52,263 bases of DNA from Gnetum montanum (taxonomy: Eukaryota; Streptophyta; Gnetopsida; Gnetales; Gnetaceae). The notes below the pieces were generated by a model. That model did no database searches and was not told where the DNA came from. It was given only the letters and a program-made list of their open reading frames with translations. The translations under genes and the position numbers were made by a program. Below are positions 10,691-21,510 of the stretch, one piece after another (position 1 is the first letter of the stretch; each line of letters starts with the position of its first letter). Where the stretch lies: assembly GCA_015680685.1 (NCBI GenBank), contig MNCI01008886.1:4855-57117 (forward strand), written 5' to 3'.

Positions 10691-12122
10691 AGGGTGAGTG
10701 TAGTTGAGGTTTTAGGTGTAAAATAAGGGTGAAAACACGTGAGTATATGTAGAAAAATAGCAAAAAATTCTAGAATGCAAGTAAAAATGCCAAAAAATGC
10801 ATAGGGAGTGAGTGAGAGAGAAATTGGAATCATCCCAAATGGAGGGAGCGTAGTTAACTGCAAAGAAAAGGTGGGGAGGTATGTGGTGTACAAACAGGCA
10901 TAGTAGGTAGCGTAATCACAGCCCTAGGCTGTCTAGGCTATGAAAACTAACGTCCACTATGAAGTTTGAACCTATCAAGTTGGCTTACATGATGTCCTGT
11001 AGGTTGTGGTGATCTATGGGATTCAATGATGCTATGGTGATGTGCAATAGTGCCAAGTGCTATCCCAAAGTTCACCAAAATGACAAGTGCGCTCAAACAC
11101 CAAATGCCAAGAATGCCAATGCTCAAATTTGTCAACCTTGCTTTTGATTTACCAACCCCTAGAACATGGAACGTTTGGGTATTTATAGGCCTAGGATTAT
11201 CATGAATCGTAGATCGGGAACCACATGACAAAGGGGTAGTTGGGACTATGCTAGCCCCAACTATGCTCCCACTAAAGCAAATGGTGTTCTACCGGTGTGC
11301 TCTAATGGACCATGTGAGACTATGAAACTATGACTATGCTACTAAGATTGCATGTGTGAGTGCCAAAAAAACCATAATGTACTTGAAAACACTGCAAAAT
11401 AGTGTAGTTTTGGAGACTATGCTCCAAGACTATGTTGTCCACTCTCTCAAGTAGTATTGAGTGTAGGTACAATTTGGGGGCAAATGGGGATGCAAAAGAA
11501 ATGCAAATTATTGATCCTACTTGTTGAAGGAATCTTGGAGCTGAGATGAAAGTTAGTGCTAAGTTCTAAAGGTTTCTAAAGATATTTCTACATGACTACA
11601 CTAACTACGCTCTAAAGTGTAGTCCAATAGTTAGATAAATTTTGCAAAAACTATGTTCTAGTGCTAACTACGCTGACTACGCTAACTACGCTCTAGAGTG
11701 TAGCCCCTTGGTAGGCACAATGTAGCCTTGACACTTAGAAAAATCTAGCAAAAATTAATGTCCTCATGTAGACTATGCTAACTATGCTTTGGAGTGTAGT
11801 AGGGAGTATAGGCTCAGAATTTTCCAAACTATTTCTTCCATGCCAACCGAGCCTGATAACTTCTGTCTTGACACTTAGGCAAATCTACAAAACAAGCCAT
11901 TTCTGTGCTGGCTATGCTCTAGAGCATAGTCCAACACTTAGAAGATTTTTCAACTACTGTTGACACATAGAAAAAATCTTGCAAATCTAGTCCTATGTTG
12001 CAAACTACACTGACTATGCTCTAGAGCGTAGTCCTAGCAGGGAGATCATAGGCTCAACACTTAGAAAAAATTTGCCAAGTTTTAACACTTAGACAAATTT
12101 GCAGTTGAAACCTAAGAGCCCA
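10691..12122 (-). repeat. E1 5' LTR
   Basis: A direct copy of the 1-1413 LTR. Similarity starts at AGGGTGAGTGTAGTTGAGG and runs to GAGCCCA. It contains the TATA box (11180-11187, minus) and five palindromic CTAGAG modules. It diverges from the 3' LTR by many substitutions and indels, so the insertion is old. The last 13-17 bp at the LTR start (TGAAACACTACC in the other copy) are missing here and replaced by unrelated DNA, which removes the expected target duplication. Confidence 0.8.
11180..11187 (-). promoter_or_regulatory. TATA box of E1 5' LTR
   Basis: The minus strand reads CCTATAAATACCC, matching 501-508 of the 3' LTR. Transcription from here would read toward gag at lower coordinates. 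Confidence 0.55.
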
Positions 12123-12820
12123 AATTTGAGCTATAGATAAAATGTTGCTCTATGATAATTTTCATATCTATATGAAAATAGTTGAATCTATCTATTGAAG
12201 TGTACTATTAATGGGAGACTTTGATTTTCCAAAAAGCTCCACAATTGATCTTAGTATTACTTTGAAAATTTAGTGATATGATGCACAATTTGATGGGATT
12301 CAAGAATGCATCTCTATAATAAGAAAGATTATCCAAGAAAAAACATTCAAGCAATAGATGCATTGAATTTGGAGGAAGACTAGCAAATGTACAAGAAAAT
12401 CCTATCTTTTATCTACAAATTTTTTGTTGGGGCTGGGGGTGGGGGGGTGCTGGGGGGGTTATCTATGTAGAGGGAGTCTTCTAAGACTCTTACAAACATT
12501 CAAAAAGCAAGACTTTCCAAGAGATTATAGAGTCTTATAGGTTCATTCTAATTGTGTTAGATTTTGACAATTACTCAAAGATAAAATATGTAAGTATAAG
12601 ATTATGTTGGATAAATTTAATTTTACCTTTCTGGACTTTAAATATATATGCTTGATATAATGCATATTATTGAGATAACAAGAATGATAAGTTTGAAGCT
12701 ATTTTTATGAGTATTGAATCATTTCGAAACTTTTCTTTAAGTAGATTTTAAGACTTTTTGGGCTTTTCAAAATTGAATGAGTAATTTCTCTCTCCTTAAA
12801 ATGAAATTACTTTGTGTTAT
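12123..12820. other. Unassigned segment with G-rich tract
   Basis: A/T-rich DNA with no coding homology on either strand. At 12429-12458 it holds GGGG, GGGGG and two GGGGGGG runs separated by one to four bases, the most G-rich place in the window. It may be internal sequence of the Copia copy that ends at 14394, or separate DNA lying between E1 and that copy. Confidence 0.5.
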
Positions 12821-14394
12821 CTTTTAGCTGAAGTCCAAAAAGGGGAAGAGAGTATAGAGTAAATTTCATGAGATGCCTTTACATTATTGATTATGCTTAT
12901 ATATGATGAAAACTATTCATTGATAATTAGTTAATATTATTATCTTTATGGATATAGTCTTCATACAAGATATATTCTTGGCTACATACTTCTAACATTA
13001 TGTTTCAGAGATAGGAGCCTTTGATTTTACATGAAAACATTCTATTATAGTAGTTGAAAGGCTTTGATTATATTTTTATGTGTTTCATGAATTATATGTT
13101 TTTTAACTTGCATCATGGATGGCACCACTTGATGATATTTTTTTGTTCAACCCTATGATACCTATGCAAAGGGATATGTACCCATTAACCACTATCCATC
13201 TCATTTTCATCCTTAGCACATACACACACACACACAAATATTTCTTCTAAGCCATTTTCTCAAGTTTTGAACATCACCAAAAAGGAAAAGATTATTGACC
13301 TTTTAGTATGTCAAAACCTTGGAAAATGAAGAACGTGGAAAATGTTCTTGTAAAAACTTGCAAGACTTGTAAAAGATAAAATTATGATGAGATCAAGACA
13401 AAGAGCATGTTAAGACCAATAAGAAAGCTAAGTTATCAATTTGAAGTGATGAAATCTCAACCAAGATTGTAAGAGTTTGGAGAATTCACAAGGATGCATG
13501 ACATCAAGAAGTCAAAAGAAGATGTTCTGGCAACTATCAAGATGTCCCAAAGGAACAGCAAATATGCTTGTTGAGAGGTCATGATCTCAAGTGAGATGTC
13601 ATATAAAAACAACATACATCCCAAGTGCAATTGAGACATCGTAGTTAAGACATCCCATGTGAGACATCCCAGCTAAAGTGAGATATCCCACCTATAAACA
13701 TTAGAAAGACAATGAGACATTCCAATCTCAAATGAGAAGCCCCAACTAGTTATTTCTTAGCTATTATATGAACTTCAATGGTTATTGACAATGACAAAGG
13801 CTATAAATTAGATAATATCTTTATGAAAAGGATAAGCACTATTCACAAGAATATTTCATCATTGTTTACATCAAGTGTAATTATTTTGTAACTCATTTCT
13901 CTATCTTTGTGAGCTATACTTTATTTGTTAAGAGCCTCAAAGTAAGAACTTTCTATTTTAAGTATTTTCTCTTCTTTATCTTTTTTTTCTTCCTTTGTAA
14001 GACCTACGAGGTTGATGTGCTTCTTGCAAGAAGGCATCCCTTGAGCTTATTGGAACCTTGATGGGTTGGATATGTTTCTTAAGAAAAAACACCCCATGCA
14101 AAGCTCAAGTTATTGTATAGGTTGTTAAATCCTTGAAATCACATTTTGAGCTTCTTGGGATCTTGTGGGGTTGGGTGTGTTTCTGTGTGATAGAATTCCT
14201 TGTAGAGCTTAAACTTTGCAAAGGTTATAATATCCTTGAAATCACATTTTTGAAGAAAAAAAGTCTAGAGGTATGCAAAGATTCTACCCTCTGAGTGTGG
14301 ATGTACCCAAGTTGGGAACCATGTACATTTGTGTGTAGTTTCAATTTTTATTAGTGGAACTTATTCAATCTACCTTCTAAGTTCTTAATCTTCA
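12820..14394 (+). mobile_element. C1: 3' end and LTR of a SIRE-like Copia element
   Basis: The LTR (13293-14394) matches both E4 LTRs over most of its length and ends TTCA at the same point. Just upstream, TTTTGAACATCACC and AAAAGGAAAAGAT match the E4 polypurine region before TGTTGATC. Further upstream, CCAAAAAGGGGAAGAGAG resembles the E4 3' noncoding sequence AAAAAGGGGAAG. No 5' LTR or coding part is present, so C1 is 5'-truncated. It abuts the interrupted polymerase of E3, so it probably inserted there. Confidence 0.75.
13293..14394 (+). repeat. C1 LTR (SIRE-like Copia)
   Basis: It starts TATTGACC (TGTTGATC in E4) and ends TTCA. It contains a run of GAGACATCCCA-type motifs near 13620-13750, a TATAAATT box at 13802-13809 and the shared late segment GGTTGGATATGTTTCT. 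At 1102 bp it is about 125 bp longer than the E4 LTRs. It is clearly the same family but diverged from both. Confidence 0.8.
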
Positions 14395-14940
14395 ACTACC
14401 ACTAGAACATAAATTTTGTTCTTACACCTTAACATGCCTAAATTGTCAACTAAAAACACTAAGTTTGTTGGAGAAAGATTTGTGATCTTTTCCTATCACC
14501 ACAAATCTAAAGTATACTATGAAGTTATTTCCTCCATGAGACTAGGTAAAATAGTAAGACTATAAAGTTTTCTAGCTATCCTACTTAGTGCATCTGCTAC
14601 CTTGTTACCTTTACCTAGATGATACTGCACTATAAAATCAAAATCTATTGATAATTCTACTCATCATCAAACTATCTCATGTTTAACTATGGTTGATTCA
14701 CAATGTACTATAAACTCTTATGATCTATCCAAAATGTAGTCTACTCACCATACATAGAATGTTTCCAAATTTTAAGAACAAAGATAATGGCACTAAGCTC
14801 TAGGTCATGAGTTTGATATTTGATCTCTGGAGTTTTTAGCTATCTAGAAGCATAAGCCATCACCTTTATATCTTATATAGAAACACTATCTAAACCTTCT
14901 CCTCTAACATCAATATACACATCATAAGCCTTACCAAGAA
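14395..14940 (-). pseudogene. E3 RNase H and post-RNase H linker
   Basis: The minus strand gives THDLELSAIIFVLKIWKH, then a YGE-like end, FWIDHKSL and a tail equivalent to KVADALSR (as frame fragments). This is the RNase H domain that removes template RNA during reverse transcription. The following 150 bp would lead into integrase but end at the C1 junction. Many Q or W positions are TAG or TGA. Confidence 0.8.
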
Positions 14941-14989
14941 CAAGTGAGATCAATAGATGTTAAGCTCAATCTTTATTTCAACTCCTCAA

Positions 14990-15760
14990 AAGACTTTTGG
15001 TAAGCATCTAACTAAGAGAAAACATAATCTTCCCTAAGAAATTTACATAGAGGTGCTACAATTTTTAATAAATCCTCTACAAACCTCCTATCATATTGTA
15101 CGATATCTAAGAAAATTCTAACTTCATTCATCATAGTTGTAATAAACTAATTCCTAATCGAATGACCTATAGCTATAGCTACTCCAAAAACCATACAACC
15201 AAGAAACTATATTTTTATTTTACAAATGCACACTTACAAGCATTTGCAAAAAAAAAAATTTCTCTCTTAAACTTTACAATACTACTTTCAGGTGTTCCAT
15301 ATGTATCTCTTCATCTTTAGAGTAAACCAAAATATCATTAATGAAAACAATAATAAATTGATCTAAATAAGAATGTAGCACACTATTCATTTAGTTCATG
15401 AAAATAGCTACTACATTAGTGAGTCTAGAAGACATAACTAAGAACTAATAATGATCATATCTCAACATGAAAGTTATTTTTAATACATTCTTCTCTCGCA
15501 TCCTAACTTGATTATACCTAGACTTTAAATCAATCTTAGAGAATATTTTAGCTTCTCTTAAATGATCAAATAAGTCATCAATTCCTAGTAAAGGATACTA
15601 TTTTCTATCAACTAATTCAATTATCTATAATTAATACACAACCTTAAACTAGCATCCTTCTACTTCACAAAGAGCACTAGCATACTCCAAGGTAAAACAC
15701 TCAACCAAATCATGCCCTTATCTAATAGTTCTTGAATCTCTACCTTGAGTTTTGCTAACT
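14990..15760 (-). pseudogene. E3 reverse transcriptase
   Basis: Minus-strand fragments include an INYR-like segment, YPLLGIDDLFDHL, AKIFSKIDLKSRYNQVRM, KITFMLRYDHY and [17 protein letters not shown]. The catalytic box is FIND where active copies have FIDD or YVDD, so the first Asp of the pair is Asn. Frameshifts and stops are frequent. It is an inactive remnant. Confidence 0.85.
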
Positions 15761-15979
15761 ATATCAAATATATCCTATGAGATGTCTTGAAGATTTGTTA
15801 AGATCCAAATTTAAGTGTAATCTCAAACTTAGTCTCTCTATGAGGGAATACTCCAAGAAGTTCTTTCTTGAACATATTCTTAAACCATTGAAATTTTTTC
15901 TATCTCCTTCTTAGGCTCTTCATGCACTGAAATCATATAGCAAATTTGTTCATGCTTAAGAACCTACTGAAACTTTTTA

Positions 15980-16330
15980 GTTATCATTAGGTTAATCCTA
16001 ATTGGGTTTTTGCTTATTTGGATTGTAACTCCATTTCCACTTTTGAAAATTAGTAAGAGAGTCTTGTTCTTACAATCCAACCATCCATCAAATTTATCTA
16101 GCTAGATCATCCCAAGAATAATATTGTATTCTTTGAGTTCCATCACCACCAAATCATCATACCACCTATTACCATGTACTGTCATCTTTATTGAAGGTAA
16201 CATCTCTAAAACCATCACAATAGGAGAATGAACTAACTAAACTAATAGGAAAGAATACATGGATGATCCTCAAGCTATAAATGGTCATAACTCTAGGATC
16301 CATAAAAGAATGACTAGCACTAGGATCAAA
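15980..16330 (-). pseudogene. E3 aspartic protease
   Basis: The active-site region reads FDPSASHSFMDPRV where relatives have D-S/T-G-A-S-H-S-F, so the glycine is lost. About 75 residues later come MELKEYNIILGMIWLD and a CKNKTL tail, the usual end of the chromovirus protease. It lies directly between gag and RT as expected. Confidence 0.75.
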
Positions 16331-16439
16331 CAAGATTTAAAAAGAGAAAACACTAATATTTCCTATAATATCTATGATAGTGTTGGGTTTTTCATCCAAA
16401 TATTGATCTATCAAATCATAAATTCTATCTTTGTGGCCT

Positions 16440-17400
16440 AAATCCTTGTTCTAAATATTTTTTCTTTATGCATTACCTACTCTACCAATCTATTCTTAGT
16501 TTTCTTATTAGGATGCTTATAGCTCTTATGTTCCAATTTGCTACATGTACAATAATCTAGATACTCATTCCTAAGATTTCCAACCTTTTCATAAGTAAAA
16601 AATGTGGGAGAAACACAAAAAGTTCCATGTATACTACTACCACTAAAAATTTGAGCCTATTTAGAGCTACTAGTTTTGGTATTGGGATGATATCTGCTTT
16701 CAAGTTCGTTTGATTTCTTCTTCTTGCACAACCTTATGCTCCTCAACATTTCTAATGCCTTGAAATAAGTTGCCTCATACTCCATTAAACTAAGATGAAC
16801 CAATCCAACACTGATCGAATCATGAGTTCATTAATGAAGTAGCTAGTCATCTCTTATTTATCATCCTACAAGTGGGGATCAAAGTACACTAGTTAAAGAA
16901 ACCTTATATTGTACTCCAAAATAGTGAGATCTCCTTTTTCCAAGTTAAATAGCTCTTTTTCCTTAGTTCTCTTGACATTCTTGAATATTTAAAATCTCTA
17001 AAAGCTCTACTAAATTAATTCCACTCTACTTTTCCATGCATCCAACCTCTTTCAACCCTAGTTTTCTACCAACAATAATTACCTACACTCTTAAGTTGAT
17101 GGGCAACCAAATGAGTTTGTTGCACTAAAGCATAATCCATGTGCTAGAAAGCTTCTTCCACCTTATGTAGCCACTTCAAAGCTACTATGGGATCTTCTAC
17201 ACTATTAAAAGATGGAGGTGTTAGCCACTTGAATTGCTCCATGAGTGCTTGCTCAATGAGCCTCTTGTCACCAATTTTGAAATGATCATGTTGATACTAT
17301 CTATTATTTCCAACATTAGATTGATTTTAACTCATTAGATAGGTAAACATCTTCCTCATCACATAATTTTGAGAGACTTTTCCATATGATCAAGGATCTT
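16440..17400 (-). pseudogene. E3 gag with degenerate zinc knuckle
   Basis: Minus-strand gag remnant. Near 16530-16570 a CCHC knuckle survives as YCTCSKLEHKSYKH, in which the first and last cysteines are replaced. Upstream fragments such as AFRDFKYSRMSREL and DYALVQQTHLVAHQLKSVG are capsid-like, though weak. It would package RNA in an active element. It is heavily broken. Confidence 0.65.
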
Positions 17401-17472
17401 CCTATTTAAGGCCTTAAAAATCATTCTTGATGGAATCCTATACCACAAATCCAAGAATACTTTTGAAAATAA

Positions 17473-17486
17473 CTACTCTAATACCA
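17473..17486 (-). other. E3 primer-binding site (tRNA-Met type)
   Basis: The minus strand reads TGGTATTAGAGTAG, two or three changes from TGGTATCAGAGC, the usual complement of initiator tRNA-Met. It lies just upstream of gag, so the 5' LTR should end near 17490. Confidence 0.75.
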
Positions 17487-18429
17487 ACTTTTAACACTCC
17501 ACTAAATAGGCTTAGGCTAAATGGGAATTACTTATATAAAATAAATAAATATTTGGAAATTAAAATATTACTTACTAAAATCAAATGGATGCCAATAAAA
17601 TTTAACAAATAAAGTAGTAGGTATCCATAAACAGGTGCATAGGGGCAAGACCAAATACATAGGAAAATGTAAAACATAATACAAACAATGATAATATCCC
17701 CATGTGTTCCAAAACTAACTTTTTCACTACCAAAATAGGATGTAATATATTACTCCATGTCAAAAATTAATAAACAAAATGGTCTATAAATATCAATGAA
17801 AACTAGATTACAACATAAACAATTAAAACATAGAAACTTAATTATGATCAAATGAAATTACATGAGATAAGTATGAAGATCCAAATCATAGTTACATGCA
17901 ATGGTAATAATGTTGCATAAATATATGAAACTAGAAAATGCATAATGAAATGTAACGTAACCAAAATCCAAAATAGAGTTGGAATGCACTAAAAATAGAT
18001 AAAACATAATACAAGTTCCATAACCAATACCAAAACCATAATTCCAATTGAATATTAAAGCATATAATTCAACTAAAGCTAGAAACATAATGGTACTTTA
18101 ATAGCTTAAAATAGAAAATTATGCATCAACATCATCCACTAAATTATCATCATCTAAGCTAACATAGTCACTTGAAAATTTACACAAATTAAAAGAATAA
18201 ATTCTAAGACCAAGTAGAGTAAACAAAACCAACAAATACTTCCTTATGGATTTGGTTGGAGGGATCAAGTTATTAGAAAAGACGTACATGACTTAGTTGT
18301 AACCAAAAGTTAGCAAACAAAAATACAAACTAAACCAATGCATTAAAAAAAAACAAAAATTTGAACAAATAATCAAACTAATATAATGAAATTCTACAAA
18401 CACCCATTAATCCATCCAATGAATGAATA

Positions 18430-18830
18430 GATTGATGAATCTAAAATCCACATATGATCAAATGATTGGTAAGTCTAACACCTACATATTATCAAATTAG
18501 TGAGACTATAACCCACATATTATCAAATGTTTGATGAGTCTAAAATCCCGGTACTATCAAATTGATAAATCTAAAACCTACACTTTATTAAATATTTGAT
18601 GAGTCTAAAGCCTACATATTTTCCAAATTGTCTAAATTGAATTAAATACCAAAATAAATAACGTATCTAAAAAAATTCTTAGGTGACGGGGAAACAAACC
18701 TAAACATCCAACGAAGTTAACTATTCCAAACCCAAGAGTTGGTTATCCTAGATTTCACATTAATCATGTAGTTAATGAATCTAAAATTCATATTTTGCTC
18801 AATGATTAGTGAGCCTAAATCTCACATTTT
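18430..18830. repeat. Degenerate tandem repeat of about 45-60 bp
   Basis: Six to eight copies of a unit built on GATGAGTCTAAAACC and TACATATTATCAAATG, with starts near 18433, 18470, 18505, 18535, 18565 and 18597. Two more looser copies follow after 18770. Spacing is irregular. No function is evident. Confidence 0.65.
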
Positions 18831-20419
18831 TTAAGAAAAATATTATTAGAAATATTAGCCAAAAAATGTCAAATCTTTAAACTATAGTTCTAAGCCAAAA
18901 GGTCAAGAAATATTACTAAACTAAAAGTTCTTATGAGTGAAATGTGATCAAATTCTGGAGTATCAATACAAATGAATTGTAGAAAAATTGGTAAAATATT
19001 ACCAAATGGTAACCTAAATCTCTTATGACTATTTTAGGCTTATACAATTGCTAAAACATCAACAATTGTTGATTTCTAGTTTTCAAGCATTTTGAAAGCT
19101 CTAAAAATATGGTTTTTTTTTCAATTTTCATAATTTTTCATTACCTAAAGGCTAGGGGTTTCTTTATAAAAGTCCGTTCATGTTTTGAAAGGATTCCAAA
19201 AATATATTATTTAATTCATTGTGACCTTGTTTCTATCTCCTAACCAAGTCACAATAGATAAGTGAGAGCACTCTCTAGTCCATGCTAGCATGCTAAGTAT
19301 TTTTTTTTTTCCTTCTAGGACAACATCATCCAAAGTCATCTCAAGGGCCAAAAATATAGAAAACAATTGGAAACCCTTATTCTATAGCAAAATTTCCAAA
19401 AAAATTCAAAATGAAGGTAAAATAGAGTCAAAAGTGGTCAAAACATTATCAAACTTGGTCAAAATATTAACTAATATTCTATGCATAATAATAAATCTCA
19501 AAAATAGCCAAATTATAGAAAATAAGATTAAAATATTTAGATATGCGAATTTAGACAAATCAACAAATACTTACTAAACAAATCCTATGAAAAATCTCCT
19601 TGATAAGCTCCTAAACAAATCCTAAACAAATCTCCTTGATAAGCTCCACATCCTATGAAAAATAGTAGATTAACAATGAGATCTAAGTAAGATCTAGAAT
19701 GAGATTTTTAAATATGGCTAACTGCAAGTCATGGCTAATAGAATATATCTAGTTGGCTATAAATCTAGATATAGCTAGCTCCTATACAAACCAACAAAGT
19801 ATTCCTCTTTATCTTAATCTCTCATATGTTGGAAAGGCAAGGAAAATGTTGCTCTCAAGGAAAAGTTTTCTACTATATATTCTCATAATGGTTTGATAGC
19901 ATTGGCAAGGTGCTCTCTCATGGTAAAAACTAAATTAAAAAGAAATAAACTTTTCCTAACATAAGTTGGTGCCTAACACTAGCCTAATAGGCATCTCCTA
20001 TGACACAATTTACCAAGTCTAATCCCAAGGTAATAACTATGTCTAAGTACAAGGCTAATAACAATTTCTAGGGTTAAAAAGTATGATCAATAAACACTAA
20101 AATGAGCTTTTCTAAAATCACAGCTAAAAATAAATTAAAATCTAAAACTAAATAAAAAATATATAAATATATAATTTTGCTAAAAATACAAATTATCCAA
20201 ATATTTCATACCAAAACCAAAGTAGTACCCCATGTGCTAATGATCCATCCAATGCCTAATACTACTAACTCAAAACTCAAATAAAAGGATCAGTGCACAT
20301 GCGCATACTTAAAAACATAATCTAAAAATGCTAAAATAATAAAATCTATGTATTTTAAAAACATGGAAAACATTAAAATAATACATGGTGTAAGAAACCA
20401 AAAAGGAATTAATGTCTTA

Positions 20420-20421
<2 letters not shown>

Positions 20422-20450
<29 letters not shown>
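20422..20450. repeat. (TA)n microsatellite
   Basis: An uninterrupted run of alternating A and T, 29 bp. Confidence 0.95.
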
Positions 20451-20455
<5 letters not shown>

Positions 20456-20953
20456 ATAAAAAGGACATATCTAGACACATAACTTACTCACAAAAGCATA
20501 TTCAACATAAAAAAAGAGGATAATAAGCATACATATAGATTATCAAATAAAATTCAAATCACAAACATACTAGGGAGTAAGATATATCTTAGACAAGAAT
20601 GTTATACCTATTAAGCTAAATATTTCATTTTTCCATATGGCCTTGTACAACTAGATTTCTAATAAAGATAACAATCAATAATACTTTGTGGATATTAATA
20701 TCCTAGAAGAGAATTACAAGAAAACTATTATCAATATTCAAAATCATCAATAATCAATAAAGCATCATCATGATAATCCTTTTGCATATGCAAGATTAAG
20801 AAAAATGATCTAGTATTTTATCATTCTATGAATGTCAAAACTACAAAGTTCTTTTTGAACTAGTAAGGATCTTTTGTGATGATAAAAAATCTTGAAAATG
20901 ACACCTATTATCTATCAAATCTTAAAGGTAATAAATCAACACATCCTATCAAT

Positions 20954-20969
20954 CATATTTACTTAAAGC
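20954..20969. repeat. Left target-site duplication of LINE fragment
   Basis: CATATTTACTTAAAGC, identical to 21495-21510. Confidence 0.85.
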
Positions 20970-21494
20970 CTCAAGTTTTTGAACATTGCTTCTGTTAACC
21001 TCAAGTTTTTGTGGAAAGTTATTAGGCCTATTATTTTATATTATATTTGGAAGAGAAGATGCAATATTATATTTCAAAGGACTGATTATTCTAATAAATG
21101 TTTGCTCACCAGGTTGGAGAAGTTGCAGATCTGTCGCCTCATTCATTTCCAACTCACATCTCAAGCATCACAGTTTGATCTGGATAATCATCAATTGGTT
21201 CATATTTTGCAGCCGTTGGAAAGTCCTGAGCATTCCAGTAACACTTATCATCTGTAATATCTACAAGGAAGCTTCCCCTTTCTTTTGAGTGGAGTCATCA
21301 TTGGAACTCTCTCTATCCTTAATTGAGAGATCTTTGCCTCATCTAAATCTATGTCATTCTATTTGGTAACGAGTCAATTTGTGTGGAAGTTTGATAGTTC
21401 CCCTACTTGGGTTTCCTCCTTAAATACTTGTTCATTTTTATGGTTGTTCCCGAGTCTCATTTCCAGTGCTCCCAGCTTTCCCTTCCCCCCCCCC
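20970..21494 (+). mobile_element. 5'-truncated LINE fragment with 16-bp target duplication
   Basis: The segment is bounded by exact copies of CATATTTACTTAAAGC (20954-20969 and 21495-21510). A target duplication of this length is typical of LINE insertion. The plus strand encodes FLWKVIRPIILYYIWKRRC and NIIFQ near its start, resembling the C-terminal region of plant LINE ORF2. It ends in a run of 11 C rather than poly(A). At 525 bp, it is a strongly 5'-truncated copy. Confidence 0.75.
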
Positions 21495-21510
21495 CATATT
21501 TACTTAAAGC
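21495..21510. repeat. Right target-site duplication of LINE fragment
   Basis: CATATTTACTTAAAGC, identical to 20954-20969. Its first C may belong to the C run. Confidence 0.85.

Larger units (their letters stand above)
1..12122 (-). mobile_element. E1: Tat/Ogre-like Ty3-gypsy LTR retrotransposon, internally deleted
   Basis: Two direct copies of a roughly 1.4-kb sequence (the window's first 1413 bases and about 10691-12122) flank gag and protease remnants and an integrase C-terminus, all on the minus strand. The protease has the Tat-type tail ending near ILGRP, and its downstream extension aligns with that of E2. The integrase tail ends NDSYLKPYYA, as in E2. Polymerase (RT, RNase H and most of integrase) is missing, and an oppositely oriented intron-bearing gene sits between protease and the integrase stub. 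E1 and E2 are the same family: gag, protease extension, antisense gene, polypurine region and LTR start (TGAAACAC) all correspond. The outer boundary lies beyond the window on the left, so no target duplication can be tested. Confidence 0.85.
14395..17486 (-). mobile_element. E3: Ty3-gypsy (chromovirus-type) remnant
   Basis: In minus-strand order: primer-binding site, gag with a degenerate zinc knuckle, protease, RT and RNase H. It stops shortly after RNase H where C1 begins. Domain order and motifs (THDLELSAIIFVLKIWKH in RNase [11 protein letters not shown] in RT, ILGMIWLDKFDG in protease) are those of chromovirus-type Ty3-gypsy. Integrase and 3' LTR are absent. All frames are broken by stops and shifts. 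Confidence 0.85.
17487..20953. other. AT-rich region, probable E3 5' LTR then unknown DNA
   Basis: The E3 5' LTR must begin at about 17490, but with no second copy its far end cannot be placed. No coding homology is seen. It includes a degenerate tandem repeat (18430-18830), A-rich stretches and a TA microsatellite. Short ORFs here are low-complexity and not believable genes. Confidence 0.45.

Noticed and set aside
13217-13238. (CA)n run as a regulatory repeat
   Set aside because: A short simple repeat of about eight units in the C1 noncoding region. Nothing distinguishes it.
18430-18830. Tandem repeat considered as a CRISPR-like array
   Set aside because: Units are degenerate and contiguous without unique spacers, and the context is eukaryotic retroelement DNA.
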